DNA of 42,294 bases from NCBI RefSeq assembly GCF_007990775.1, contig NZ_BJXB01000038.1, forward strand, positions 1 to 42,294, given 5' to 3'. How positions within the stretch are numbered: position 1 is the stretch's first letter; each line of letters begins with the position of its first letter. A program made the translations under genes and the position numbers. Below, one piece after another: positions 24,216 to 31,361 of the stretch. Below the pieces are notes generated by a model that was not told the DNA's origin, made no database searches, and saw nothing but the letters and a program-made list of their open reading frames with translations. This DNA comes from Deinococcus cellulosilyticus NBRC 106333 = KACC 11606. GTDB taxonomy: Bacteria; Deinococcota; Deinococci; Deinococcales; Deinococcaceae.

Positions 24216-24374
24216 ATGGAGCACAACCATCAGGACAACCCCCCGGGGACTGTAGAACACGAAACCATCGAAAGTCCCACCTCTTCCGCCAGCTACCAGA
24301 AACCCCTGCTGAAAAACCAGGGGCAATGGCAGAATGTCACCACACAGGTTGGCAGTTTCCCATTTGAGCCCTGA
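24216..24374 (+). CDS. Small peptide with lasso-type RiPP leader motif
   Basis: 52 residues with an ideal ribosome site (TTAAGGAG at 24203-24210, 5 nt before ATG). Residues 27-42 match exactly the lasso-peptide leader consensus YxxPxLxxxGxxxxxT: Y27, P30, L32, G36, T42. In known systems this segment binds the B1/RRE recognition domain, and cleavage follows the residue after T. That would leave a core of only nine residues, QVGSFPFEP, with Glu at core position 8. Lasso cores are normally longer and begin with Gly, so the product is atypical. No lasso B or C protein is in the window. It is followed after 21 nt by a lipoprotein protease gene. Confidence 0.65.
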   Translation: MEHNHQDNPPGTVEHETIESPTSSASYQKPLLKNQGQWQNVTTQVGSFPFEP

Positions 24375-24395
24375 AATCAAACAAAGGTGATTGAA

Positions 24396-25903
24396 ATGAA
24401 AAAGTATCTGATGATCGGCACAACCCTGCTGCTCGCCTCCTGCGGGACCAGCCAGTTGCCCCAGCCCAGAACGGAAACCACCAAACCGGTTCCTCCCATC
24501 ACCAACCTGGTGGAAGTGCGCATTGAAGGGGCCACCGCGAGCAAACCCGTCAGCACAGCCCGGGTGCTGAACACTGCTCCTGGCATCAGCAAACAGGGAC
24601 CCGTTCCCATCGCCAGTGGCCTGAGCTTCAAATCCCTCGGAACCAGTTCCTTCACCATTGCAGCCACAGGCAAGAGGTATCTCGCTGCGGTCTTCCAGGT
24701 CACCAACAACACCGGACGCACCCTCAACAACCTGGGATTTGTGACCGTGAACCTCGACGACAAAGACGCAGACAGCACCAACAACGGCCTGACCCCCACT
24801 GTGGGCAGCACCGCCTTCTCCAAGGTGAAGTACTACGACGGCTCAGATGCCTCCAGCAAAGCCCCCTGCTCACGACAGGCCCCCTCTACACCTACGACAT
24901 TGCCAACAACGAAGCGGACCTTGACCCCACCGGACCCACCTACAGTGATGCCCTGGACACCAGCAAGATGCTGCTGGACGCCCCCTCCGGCCTCAACCTG
25001 AACGTGCTGACCCAGGGCTGGACCATCCCTGGAAGTTTCCCCTCTGGAACCACCAAAAACGTCACCTTCTCCATCAGCTTCGATGTGGCCGAGAACCCGG
25101 CACAGGACCCCTTCGGTTTCTCCCTGGTGACCGCAATCAGCGAAGAGCCCAGCGATCCCTTCGACATCGATCTGGACTTCTCTGCAGACACCTTGCTCAC
25201 CACCAGCCAGAAAGCCATCTTTGAGCAGGCCGCAAGCCGCTGGGAACAGGTGATCACCCACGGGCTTTCCAACATCAATGACGGGGGCACCATTTACGAC
25301 GATCTCGTCATCAAGGCCAGTGCCGTCGCCATTGACGGTGTGGGGGGAATCCTGGGGCAGGCTGGACCTGAATTCATCCGCAACAGCAACAGCCTCCCTC
25401 TTTCGGGCATCATGCAATTTGACAGTGCAGACCTGTCCAACATGGAAACCAGCGGCATCCTGTACAACGTGATTCTGCACGAAATGGGACATGTGCTGGG
25501 CATTGGGACCCTGTGGGACTACCTGGGCTTCCTGACCTACAACGCGGCAGACTGCCAGACCTCCACCAGCATTGTCTTCAACAAGGCCAATGCCATTGCC
25601 CAGTACAACGCTCTGGGTGGAGCAGGCAGCGTTCCCGTGGAAGACACCGGAGGTGCCGGAACCAAGTGCGGCCACTGGCGTGAAAGCATCTTCGACACCG
25701 AACTGATGACCGGATGGGCAGAAGCGGGCTCCATGCCCATGAGTCGCATGACCATCGCCTCCCTGAAGGACCTGGGGTACTCTGTGAACCTCGCCGCAGC
25801 AGACACTTACACCCTGCCCGGTGTTGGAGGCATCAGACAGCAGTCTCACGACATTGAACTGATCGAGATTCCCACCAGGCCCAGAGTCATTCCAGACAAC
25901 TGA
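24396..25903 (+). pseudogene. Leishmanolysin-like zinc metallopeptidase lipoprotein, frameshifted
   Basis: Two reading frames make one protein of about 500 residues. ATG 24396 (AAGGTGA 5 nt upstream) begins a lipoprotein signal with lipobox LLASC. The frame then breaks at a run of five C (24862-24866). One extra C would restore continuity, reading KAPLLTTGPLYTYDIANN into the second frame. The C-terminal part carries the zinc motif HEMGHVLGIGTLW (HExxH at 25478-25492), a downstream KCGHWRESIFDTELMTG with the third ligand region, and a Met-turn. This fits M8/leishmanolysin-related secreted proteases. The break may be a real mutation, phase variation in the C-run, or an assembly error. Probably co-transcribed with the small peptide. 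Confidence 0.8.
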
Positions 25904-25984
25904 GGACAGCGAAACTCAGGCCGGGGGTGAGAGATCATCCCTGGTTTTTTGGTGATTGGAAAATCTGACTCAAGCCAAAGGAAG

Positions 25985-26008
25985 AACCCCCAGATTGCTC
26001 CGGGGGTT
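25985..26008 (-). terminator. Hairpin terminator downstream of tRNA-Lys
   Basis: AACCCCC (25985-25991) pairs with GGGGGTT (26002-26008) over about 10 nt. On the minus strand it follows the tRNA by a few bases and is followed by TTCTTCC, a modest T-tract. Confidence 0.6.
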
Positions 26009-26012
26009 TCTG

Positions 26013-26088
26013 TGGTGGGTTGTGTAGGGCTCGAACCTACGACCCAGTGATTAAAAGTCACTTGCTCTACCGACTGAGCTAACAACCC
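26013..26088 (-). tRNA. tRNA-Lys (anticodon UUU)
   Basis: 76 nt including an encoded CCA end. On the minus strand, acceptor arm GGGTTGT pairs with ACAACCC. The D-arm is GCTC...GAGC. The anticodon stem AGTGA/TCACT encloses CTTTTAA, giving anticodon TTT. The T-arm is GTAGG-TTCGAGC-CCTAC. All stems are perfect. Confidence 0.97.
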
Positions 26089-26412
26089 TTTTCGCGCTGT
26101 GCCGTTTCTTGCGCAGCGACAAAGAGTATACGCAGAATTTCGAGAGATGTCAACACCCTCACGTCCAGAAGCACGAATGTTCTGATTTTCGCGTCTTGGA
26201 CGCATTCATTTACCGAACAATCTCTTCAGGTCATTTGATTAAACTCAGTACAAAATGTGAAGCTTCATGTTTCAGCCTCAACCCCTGTACAAATCAGAAG
26301 CTTTTCAGCGACGCTCAGAAAAGGTTCAGGCACCTTCAGTGCACTTTCAGGGTTCATGAGTAACCTTAAGACAGCTCAATGAAGGGCTGCTCAAGATGCA
26401 AAGGAGGCACAC
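26089..26412. other. Intergenic region between tRNA-Lys and a tiny membrane protein gene
   Basis: 324 bp, AT-rich. It should carry the tRNA promoter on the minus strand and the promoter of the 26413 gene on the plus strand. An 84-codon plus-strand ORF (26109-26363) has no ribosome site and looks non-coding. No other structure recognised. Confidence 0.45.
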
Positions 26413-26544
26413 ATGCTGTTCGTACTTTCACTCGGAATTGGACTGGTCTGCGGAAGCCTGTTCCTCGGCATCGTGCTTTTGATCGACCGTTACACCCGCC
26501 CCCACAACACCCGTCAGGAAACCCGCCTGACGTCCTGGAATTGA
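26413..26544 (+). CDS. 43-residue single-span membrane protein
   Basis: A short ORF with one of the best ribosome sites in the window (AAGGAGG, 5 nt before ATG) and a terminator after it. Residues 1-24 are strongly hydrophobic (MLFVLSLGIGLVCGSLFLGI onward). A basic cytoplasmic tail with DRYTRPHNTRQETR follows. By the positive-inside rule, the N-terminus would be outside. I know no family for it. Small one-span proteins of this type often modulate membrane complexes, but nothing here names a partner. Confidence 0.65.
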   Translation: MLFVLSLGIGLVCGSLFLGIVLLIDRYTRPHNTRQETRLTSWN

Positions 26545-26604
26545 ACCTCTTAGAGTCTCACCCTGAACCCTGCACCTCCCTGAGGCTTCTGTACCTCTCC
26601 TGAC

Positions 26605-26641
26605 CACCCCTGCTGACCTGCAACAGTGGGGGTGCCTTTTT
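26605..26641 (+). terminator. Intrinsic terminator after the 43-residue membrane protein gene
   Basis: CACCCC (26605-26610) pairs with GGGGTG (26629-26634) across a partly structured loop, followed by CCTTTTT. Confidence 0.65.
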
Positions 26642-26715
26642 GTGGTTCTGGTTGCTGGCTCTGTTTGTGTTTCAAAGTCAACAGACTTGATGGGACCATT
26701 TCCCTAGCATGAAGC

Positions 26716-27024
26716 ATGGAATTCACTTCACAGATGGTCAGCGATTTTCAGGCACACACCCAGGAGCACCTCACGCGCTCAGGCTTTCCCTACAAGGCCA
26801 CAGGATCGGTTTCCGAAGACAACAGCATCGACATCACCCTGCGTGATCCCAGCGTGAACCCCTCAAAGGGGGTGGTGCTGCGCCTCAGTGAAGAGTTTTT
26901 GCGCTTCAGTGACCAGCATCGGGTGTACGAGGTGCTGGAGCAGCAAGCCTCCTACTTCTCCAAGCAGGGCCTGAAGGACATGGAGGGGGATGGTTTCCCT
27001 GTGATTGTCATCGGGGCCACCTGA
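26716..27024 (+). CDS. Small hypothetical protein
   Basis: 102 residues, cytoplasmic, acidic. Not a family I recognise. A regular alternation of strands (ATGSVSEDNSIDITLRD, GVVLRLSEEFLRF) and a helix (QHRVYEVLEQQASYF) suggests a small alpha/beta domain. No ribosome site. TAGCAT at 26705-26710 is 5 nt before the ATG, so leaderless expression is possible. A long hairpin follows the gene. Confidence 0.6.
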   Translation: MEFTSQMVSDFQAHTQEHLTRSGFPYKATGSVSEDNSIDITLRDPSVNPSKGVVLRLSEEFLRFSDQHRVYEVLEQQASYFSKQGLKDMEGDGFPVIVIGAT

Positions 27025-27041
27025 GGTGCCGCGTTGATCCG

Positions 27042-27076
27042 TGGAATGGGGGCGTCAAATGACGCTTCCCATTCCA
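27042..27076. other. Long near-perfect hairpin between small genes
   Basis: TGGAATGGG and CCCATTCCA enclose a second perfect stem, GCGTCA-AA-TGACGC. That gives about 15 bp of pairing with a 2-nt tip loop. It follows the 26716 gene but lacks a T-run, so it may be an RNA-stabilising 3' end or a protein-binding cruciform. Confidence 0.55.
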
Positions 27077-27124
27077 AAACCACCCATTTCAACTGCCAAC
27101 CTCTTGTTGCTCAGTGAAGTGCTC

Positions 27125-27130
27125 TAAAAT
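27125..27130 (+). promoter_or_regulatory. Leaderless -10 box (TAAAAT) before a GTG start
   Basis: TAAAAT ends 6 nt before GTG 27137. A weak -35 (TTGTTG, 27104-27109) lies 15 bp upstream. It would be a leaderless GTG start. Confidence 0.5.
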
Positions 27131-27136
27131 ACGCAT

Positions 27137-27484
27137 GTGGAAGTTCAGATCTTTGGCGTCAAAAAATCCCAGGACACCCGCAAAGCCGAGCGTTTCTTCA
27201 AGGAACGCAAGGTGAAAATCCATTATGTGGACCTCGATGTGCGGCCCATTGCAAAAGGGGAACTGTCCCGTTTCACCCAGAAGGCAGGGGGTCTGCCTGG
27301 CCTCATTGACAGAAACAGCAAGACCTACCAGAAGAAGGGCCTGGAATTCATGAAGCTCTCTGAGGAGAGGTGGCTGGAACTCATCCAGGAGAACCCGGAC
27401 CTGCTGGTTCTTCCGCTGGTGCGTTTCGGGCAGAAGGTCACCATCGGGCACGATGAAGTCACCTGGAAAAGCTGGATGGAGTAG
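27137..27484 (+). CDS. ArsC/Spx-fold protein lacking all cysteines
   Basis: 115 residues of the arsenate-reductase/Spx thioredoxin-like family: FGVKKSQDTRKAERFFKERKVKIHYVDLDVRPIAKGELSRF-type N-terminus, RNSKTYQKKG, then LVLPLVRFGQKVTIGHDE. In real ArsC or Spx the active-site loop holds a cysteine (for example N-C-D-T). Here the loop is KKSQDT and the whole protein has no cysteine. It therefore cannot work as a thiol reductase. A binding or regulatory role is the remaining option. It starts at GTG 27137, set 6 nt from a TAAAAT box. Confidence 0.8.
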   Translation: MEVQIFGVKKSQDTRKAERFFKERKVKIHYVDLDVRPIAKGELSRFTQKAGGLPGLIDRNSKTYQKKGLEFMKLSEERWLELIQENPDLLVLPLVRFGQKVTIGHDEVTWKSWME

Positions 27485-27512
27485 AGCCATCAGCGGTCAG
27501 CAAATGACCGCT
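27485..27512. repeat. Dispersed intergenic repeat copy D, with hairpin
   Basis: AGCCATCAGCGGTCAGC (27485-27501) is a rearranged inverted copy of the 24-bp repeat. AGCGGTCA within it pairs with TGACCGCT (27505-27512) to form an 8-bp stem directly after the ArsC-like stop codon, so it may end that transcript. Confidence 0.6.
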
Positions 27513-27570
27513 TTAGCAAAAGCTTTTTATGGAAAGAGTGCTTCCCTGCATGGCTGAATCCAAACAAAAG

Positions 27571-27597
27571 GCAGGAGTGTTCAGACTCCTGCTTTTT
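27571..27597. terminator. Bidirectional intrinsic terminator
   Basis: GCAGGAGT (27571-27578) pairs with ACTCCTGC (27585-27592) over a 6-nt loop. TTTTT follows on the plus strand, and CTTTTG follows on the minus strand. It sits between convergent genes. Confidence 0.8.
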
Positions 27598-27603
27598 CTT
27601 AAA

Positions 27604-27627
27604 GCTGACGGCTGATGGCTGACCGCT
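27604..27627. repeat. Dispersed 24-bp intergenic repeat, copy B
   Basis: Identical over 24 bases to 3841-3864. It overlaps the stop codon (27626-27628) of the LolA-like gene, so the last codon of that gene is shared with the repeat. Confidence 0.75.
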
Positions 27628-28282
27628 ATTTCTTGATCACCTGCGCGTCTTTGGGCAGGCTTTTCAGCGTGCTGGCCTTCAGTCCGGTGTTGGTTTTCCA
27701 GGTGGTGAAGTTCAGGTCTGCCAGCAGTTTGCCTTTGCTGTCCAGGGCCTGCATTCTTAAAGGACGCCAGCCGTTTTCGGTGATGGTCACGCGGGTTTTG
27801 GTGAAGCCCAGGTCCTGCTCTTTCGGAGTGGCTTCAATCACGTAGACTTTGCCGTCTCTGGCATTGTCGGTGCTGATCAGTTTCAGGCTGAATTTGTCCT
27901 TACCAAGCTCGGTGGAGAAGTCTGCGAACTTGGTGAAGTCGAAGCTGAACCCTTCCAGTCGGGCTTTCTTGGCACTCTGCACCGTCACCTGATTGGTGAG
28001 GAAAAGGTAGTTGTAGACGGTGTTTTTGTCGAGCACCACCACATTGTCTGCCAGGGCATCGGGGGCATTGAAGCTGATGCGGGTGAGGTTGGAGGCGGGG
28101 ATGGACTGAATGTCCAGGTCGATGCTCTGTGCACCTGCATCCAGTTCGGCTTTGCCCACCACCCGGATGGTCACGTCCTTGACGGTTTTCTGGTTGGCCT
28201 GCACTTTTGCGATGATGTCATCGGCCGTCTGGGCCAGTGCGGCGGAGCCCATCAAGAGAACGGTAAAAAGCACTTTCTTCAT
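27626..28282 (-). CDS. LolA-like outer-membrane lipoprotein-sorting protein
   Basis: 218 residues. A signal peptide (MKKVLFTVLLMGSAALA, cleavage before Gln18) exports it to the periplasm-like space. The mature part has the LolA/LolB-type half-barrel pattern: ADDIIAKVQANQKTVKDVTI, then alternating strands such as KVYVIEATPKEQDLGFTKTRVTI and GWRPLRMQALDSKGKLLADL. LolA-fold proteins carry lipid anchors between membranes. It lies 68 bp downstream of an outer-membrane-like protein gene on the same strand, probably one operon. Its terminator is the hairpin at 27571. Confidence 0.8.
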   Translation of the reverse strand: MKKVLFTVLLMGSAALAQTADDIIAKVQANQKTVKDVTIRVVGKAELDAGAQSIDLDIQSIPASNLTRISFNAPDALADNVVVLDKNTVYNYLFLTNQVTVQSAKKARLEGFSFDFTKFADFSTELGKDKFSLKLISTDNARDGKVYVIEATPKEQDLGFTKTRVTITENGWRPLRMQALDSKGKLLADLNFTTWKTNTGLKASTLKSLPKDAQVIKK

Positions 28283-28350
28283 GGTCTTAGTCTGCTTTCC
28301 TGAGAGGTGAGAAGTCTTTTAGGGACGTAAACGATCATTCACGCATTCAG

Positions 28351-29262
28351 CTATTCTTCAGCTGTTTCCTCCTCTGCGGGCTCAGGGTCCAGGGTGAATT
28401 TGTAGGAGGCCTGAAGGGCGTAATGCTGCTCGGTGAAGTACAGGCCGAAATTCAGCTGACCATGGTCCAGAGGGGTGACGGTCTCCAGGCCATAACGGAA
28501 GGCAAAAGTGGCGTCCCGGTAGGGTTCGTAGGCGGCAAAGATCTTCACATCGCTGTTGAAGAAGTCTTCCACCTCAAACGCAGACATGGTCGCTTTACCG
28601 CCCCACACGAAAGACTGCCCTCGCATGCCAGCCAGGGCATCCAGGGTGAAGATGCTGTTGCCATCTCGCAGGGTCACCCCTCCGGTGGCTCCAAAGACAT
28701 GCCCGGTGCGGGTCTTTTGCCAGAGGCCTCCCATGCGGTACTCGTTCTGGCCTTCACGGAAGGAGGCTCCCAGCTGGGCGTGGTTTTCGATGCCTGCACT
28801 GCCCTCTGCGGTGAGGGTCCACTGGCGGTCCAGACGGTACTTGCCATCCAGTTCCACACCAAAACCTGCCCGGTCGGTCTCCGGGTGCAGGCTGAAAGCC
28901 TGGAACTGGTCAAAGTGGCTCAGGGAGGCGGTTCCATAATGGGCATTCACGTTGACGGTGGCCTTGCTGCCCAGCACACCACTGAGTCTGCCCTCGACCC
29001 GGTACTTCTGCTGCCAGGTGTAACTGGCCTTCAGGGCTGCAGTGACATTGCCTGCCACCCCAAGGTCGAAAGCGGTTTCTGCTCCCAGCCAGGCGGCCTG
29101 GTCGCTGGCTCCGGCCAGCAGGGTGGTGCTGTCTGCAATCTGGAACCGGGTGATTTCGGCACGGAAGTGTGGACAATCACAGGTGAGGCCCACTCCGATT
29201 TCCAGATCGGTGGCTGCTGCCGTTGAGGCCAGAAGCAGGGTGGTGGTCAGGATTTTGCGCAT
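28351..29262 (-). CDS. Predicted outer-membrane beta-barrel protein
   Basis: 303 residues. A signal peptide at residues 1-17 (MRKILTTTLLLASTAAA) precedes a long series of amphipathic strands ending in aromatic residues (for example FGVELDGKYRLDRQWTLTAEG, and LNFGLYFTEQHYALQASYKF at the C-terminal end). This is the pattern of a beta-barrel. An acidic tail (EPAEEETAEE) follows the last strand, unlike a classical barrel that ends in Phe. ATG 29262 has GGAGG 4 nt upstream. The promoter carries an 18-bp palindrome. Likely co-transcribed with the LolA-like gene. Confidence 0.7.
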   Translation of the reverse strand: MRKILTTTLLLASTAAATDLEIGVGLTCDCPHFRAEITRFQIADSTTLLAGASDQAAWLGAETAFDLGVAGNVTAALKASYTWQQKYRVEGRLSGVLGSKATVNVNAHYGTASLSHFDQFQAFSLHPETDRAGFGVELDGKYRLDRQWTLTAEGSAGIENHAQLGASFREGQNEYRMGGLWQKTRTGHVFGATGGVTLRDGNSIFTLDALAGMRGQSFVWGGKATMSAFEVEDFFNSDVKIFAAYEPYRDATFAFRYGLETVTPLDHGQLNFGLYFTEQHYALQASYKFTLDPEPAEEETAEE

Positions 29263-29278
29263 GAAGCCTCCAAATGAG

Positions 29279-29324
29279 TGCAAGTACTTACTTGCATTGT
29301 AGCAGGGATGTTCAAAAGACACAA
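29279..29324 (-). promoter_or_regulatory. Promoter with 18-bp palindromic operator
   Basis: Minus strand: TTGTGT (29319-29324), a 17-bp spacer, TACAAT (29296-29301). Directly downstream is the perfect palindrome of TGCAAGTA arms (29279-29296), covering the start site and lying before the ribosome site. A repressor site is the simplest reading. Confidence 0.7.
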
Positions 29325-29410
29325 TCCGAGCTTAGCGGCTTTTGGTGAAAAAAACAGGGGATGGCCTCCAGTTTCACCTTCCCATTCAGAAAAACATCCC
29401 ACCCGCCATG

Positions 29411-29439
29411 AAAAAAGAGGGAAGAAAACTTCCCTCTTT
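29411..29439 (-). terminator. Intrinsic terminator of the pilin/comZ operon
   Basis: AAAGAGGGAAG (29414-29424) and CTTCCCTCTTT (29429-29439) around AAAA. On the minus strand it ends in a run of six T, 23 bp past the comZ-like stop. Confidence 0.85.
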
Positions 29440-29462
29440 CGCTTTGTGCTTTTGCTGTGACT

Positions 29463-31361
29463 TTACTGCTCTTTGATCCCATACCCCCGGGTGAACACGG
29501 CGGTCACCTCATCGTTGGGTGTGGTCGGGAAAAAGGGTGGAGACATGCCCTGCAGCAAACGCTGGTCGTAGGTGAAAGCCCGCTTGTAACCTGTGCCTCC
29601 TGTGGTGCCCACCGGACCGTAATAGTTCTCGATCAGGCCACCCAGCAGGTTGATCGCACCCCGGTCTGTTCCACTCCCGTAGCTTTCCACAGCAAACTCA
29701 CCTGTGCTGCTCATGAGCACGCCCTGCACGGTCAGGTCAGAAGGTGCATGATCCAGCCGCTGGGTGGTGGTGCAGGTGGTTGGACTGGACAGACAGTTGC
29801 TGTTGGACCCCACCGTCACATCACCACTCTGGCTGTAAATGCCCAGAATGTTCTGTGCATCCATGTTGCTGCAGTTGGCCGTCTGAATCTGTCCAGTACC
29901 CGAGCGGGAGAGGGCACCAGGGCAGGGGGTGTTCTCGTACTTCAGATCACGGGTGATGCGAATGTTGCCTTCTGCAGCCACAGTGATCTGAGCGAAAGAG
30001 GCCAGGGCCGCAGGAGCAGTGGCAGGACCAGTTCCTGTGCGGTCCAGCCCACCCACCCGGCTGAACCCAGGAGCATAGATCACACCATTGAAGGCTGAAG
30101 GGGCCGCCCATGCTGTGCTGGTGGTGGACCAGGTTGCGGTGGTGCTGACATTCAGCTGTCTGACCATCTGACCGTTGACCATGGTGATCCGCCAGGTCTG
30201 GCAACTGGCCGTGTTGGCCGTGCGGCAGGCCTGAATGTACTGGGCCGTGGCTGGCGTGCCTGCTGCTGGAACATTGCCATTGGCATCTGCAGCCCACATT
30301 CTCAGGGTCATGCTCTCGGTGAACACCAGACCCGCAGCCTGGGCTGCAGCCTGCTGGTTCTGGCTGTTGGTGGGCATCGGAATGTAAGAGGCGTTGAAAT
30401 CGATGCCTTTCACCAGTTCAGGGCACACTGAACGCTGAACACAGTTCGGGCTGTTGGCCCCTCCTGCGAACGCCGTGGTCGCTGTGGAAGCCGACTGGGT
30501 GATGGTGCTGGTTCCAGAAGCCACCAGCACACTCGGGGTCTTGCTGGTGCAGGTGACATCATTGCATCCCACAGAGGTCACATAAGAACCAAAGTAAGGG
30601 GTCCCGGTGGAAAAGTTGAATTTTCCGTTGGTGTGCACTGGCCCGTCATACAGAATGTTGCTGGTGAACACCACATTGCTGCCCGCCTTGCTGGTGTGAA
30701 TGTTGGTGAAAAGGCCATAGCGTGCAAAGGAACTGCGCCCCAGCTGGAACTGGTATTCGCCCAGCAAGGTGGTCATGCGCTGTGACTTGCCTTTTGTCCC
30801 CGTGACCACCACCAGATAGGGCACCCCATAAGTCTGGCTGGCCACTGTCCCTGCCCCACTGCGCGGTGCACCATCCACGTAGCGGCTGGGGGGCAGGCTG
30901 GTTCCTGCAGGGAGAGCGGTTCCACAAGCCGTGCCGGTGAAATACACCCGCACTGTGGCTGAACCCTGATCGCTCAGGTTCACCGGACTGTTGCAGAACA
31001 TTCTGTCTGCTGATTGCTGCAGGACACCCTCCACCACGGCAAGATCACTGTCCACCGATGCAGGATCGGGAACCACACCTGTCCCTGATCCATAAGACCA
31101 GCGGCTGGTGGCGCGACTGGTCTGCATGACCGTCTGGGTGAGGTCACCCCGGATGGGACCCTGCAGTGCAGCGGTCACCACATTCTGCCCACTGTAGGAA
31201 GCCAGGGTGGCGGCAGTCAGCCCCACAGAATCTCCAGAAGCCTGGATCTGCTGCACGGAACGGGTGGCCAGCAAACTGATGAAGCTCAGCACCAGCACCA
31301 TGAGCAGAATCACGGACAGCAGGGCAAATCCCTGCTGCTTCAAAAAGCGGGATGAATTCAT
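29463..31361 (-). CDS. ComZ-like large minor pilin (PilX-type N-terminus)
   Basis: 632 residues. The prepilin-like start MNSSRFLKQQGFALLSVILL has a cleavage site after Gly11. The usual Glu at mature position 5 is Ser, as in tip-type pseudopilins. The rest is a Ser/Thr/Gly-rich beta-structured body with several cysteine pairs (for example GCNDVTC, CSNMDAQN, NCLSSPTTCT). By position and architecture it corresponds to Thermus ComZ, which caps or decorates the type IV pilus and is needed for DNA uptake. It overlaps the preceding pilin gene by 4 nt (ATGA) and has GGAG 8 nt upstream. Last gene of a four-gene operon. Confidence 0.8.
   Translation of the reverse strand: MNSSRFLKQQGFALLSVILLMVLVLSFISLLATRSVQQIQASGDSVGLTAATLASYSGQNVVTAALQGPIRGDLTQTVMQTSRATSRWSYGSGTGVVPDPASVDSDLAVVEGVLQQSADRMFCNSPVNLSDQGSATVRVYFTGTACGTALPAGTSLPPSRYVDGAPRSGAGTVASQTYGVPYLVVVTGTKGKSQRMTTLLGEYQFQLGRSSFARYGLFTNIHTSKAGSNVVFTSNILYDGPVHTNGKFNFSTGTPYFGSYVTSVGCNDVTCTSKTPSVLVASGTSTITQSASTATTAFAGGANSPNCVQRSVCPELVKGIDFNASYIPMPTNSQNQQAAAQAAGLVFTESMTLRMWAADANGNVPAAGTPATAQYIQACRTANTASCQTWRITMVNGQMVRQLNVSTTATWSTTSTAWAAPSAFNGVIYAPGFSRVGGLDRTGTGPATAPAALASFAQITVAAEGNIRITRDLKYENTPCPGALSRSGTGQIQTANCSNMDAQNILGIYSQSGDVTVGSNSNCLSSPTTCTTTQRLDHAPSDLTVQGVLMSSTGEFAVESYGSGTDRGAINLLGGLIENYYGPVGTTGGTGYKRAFTYDQRLLQGMSPPFFPTTPNDEVTAVFTRGYGIKEQ

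Noticed and set aside
25846..26205. 119-codon minus-strand ORF containing LAQSVEQVTFNHWVVGSSPTQPT
   Set aside because: This phrase is the well-known false translation of a tRNA gene. The DNA here is tRNA-Lys (26013-26088), so the ORF is not a protein.
26109..26363. 84-codon plus-strand ORF in the AT-rich gap
   Set aside because: No ribosome site or leaderless box, starts next to the tRNA, and has no coding-like composition.
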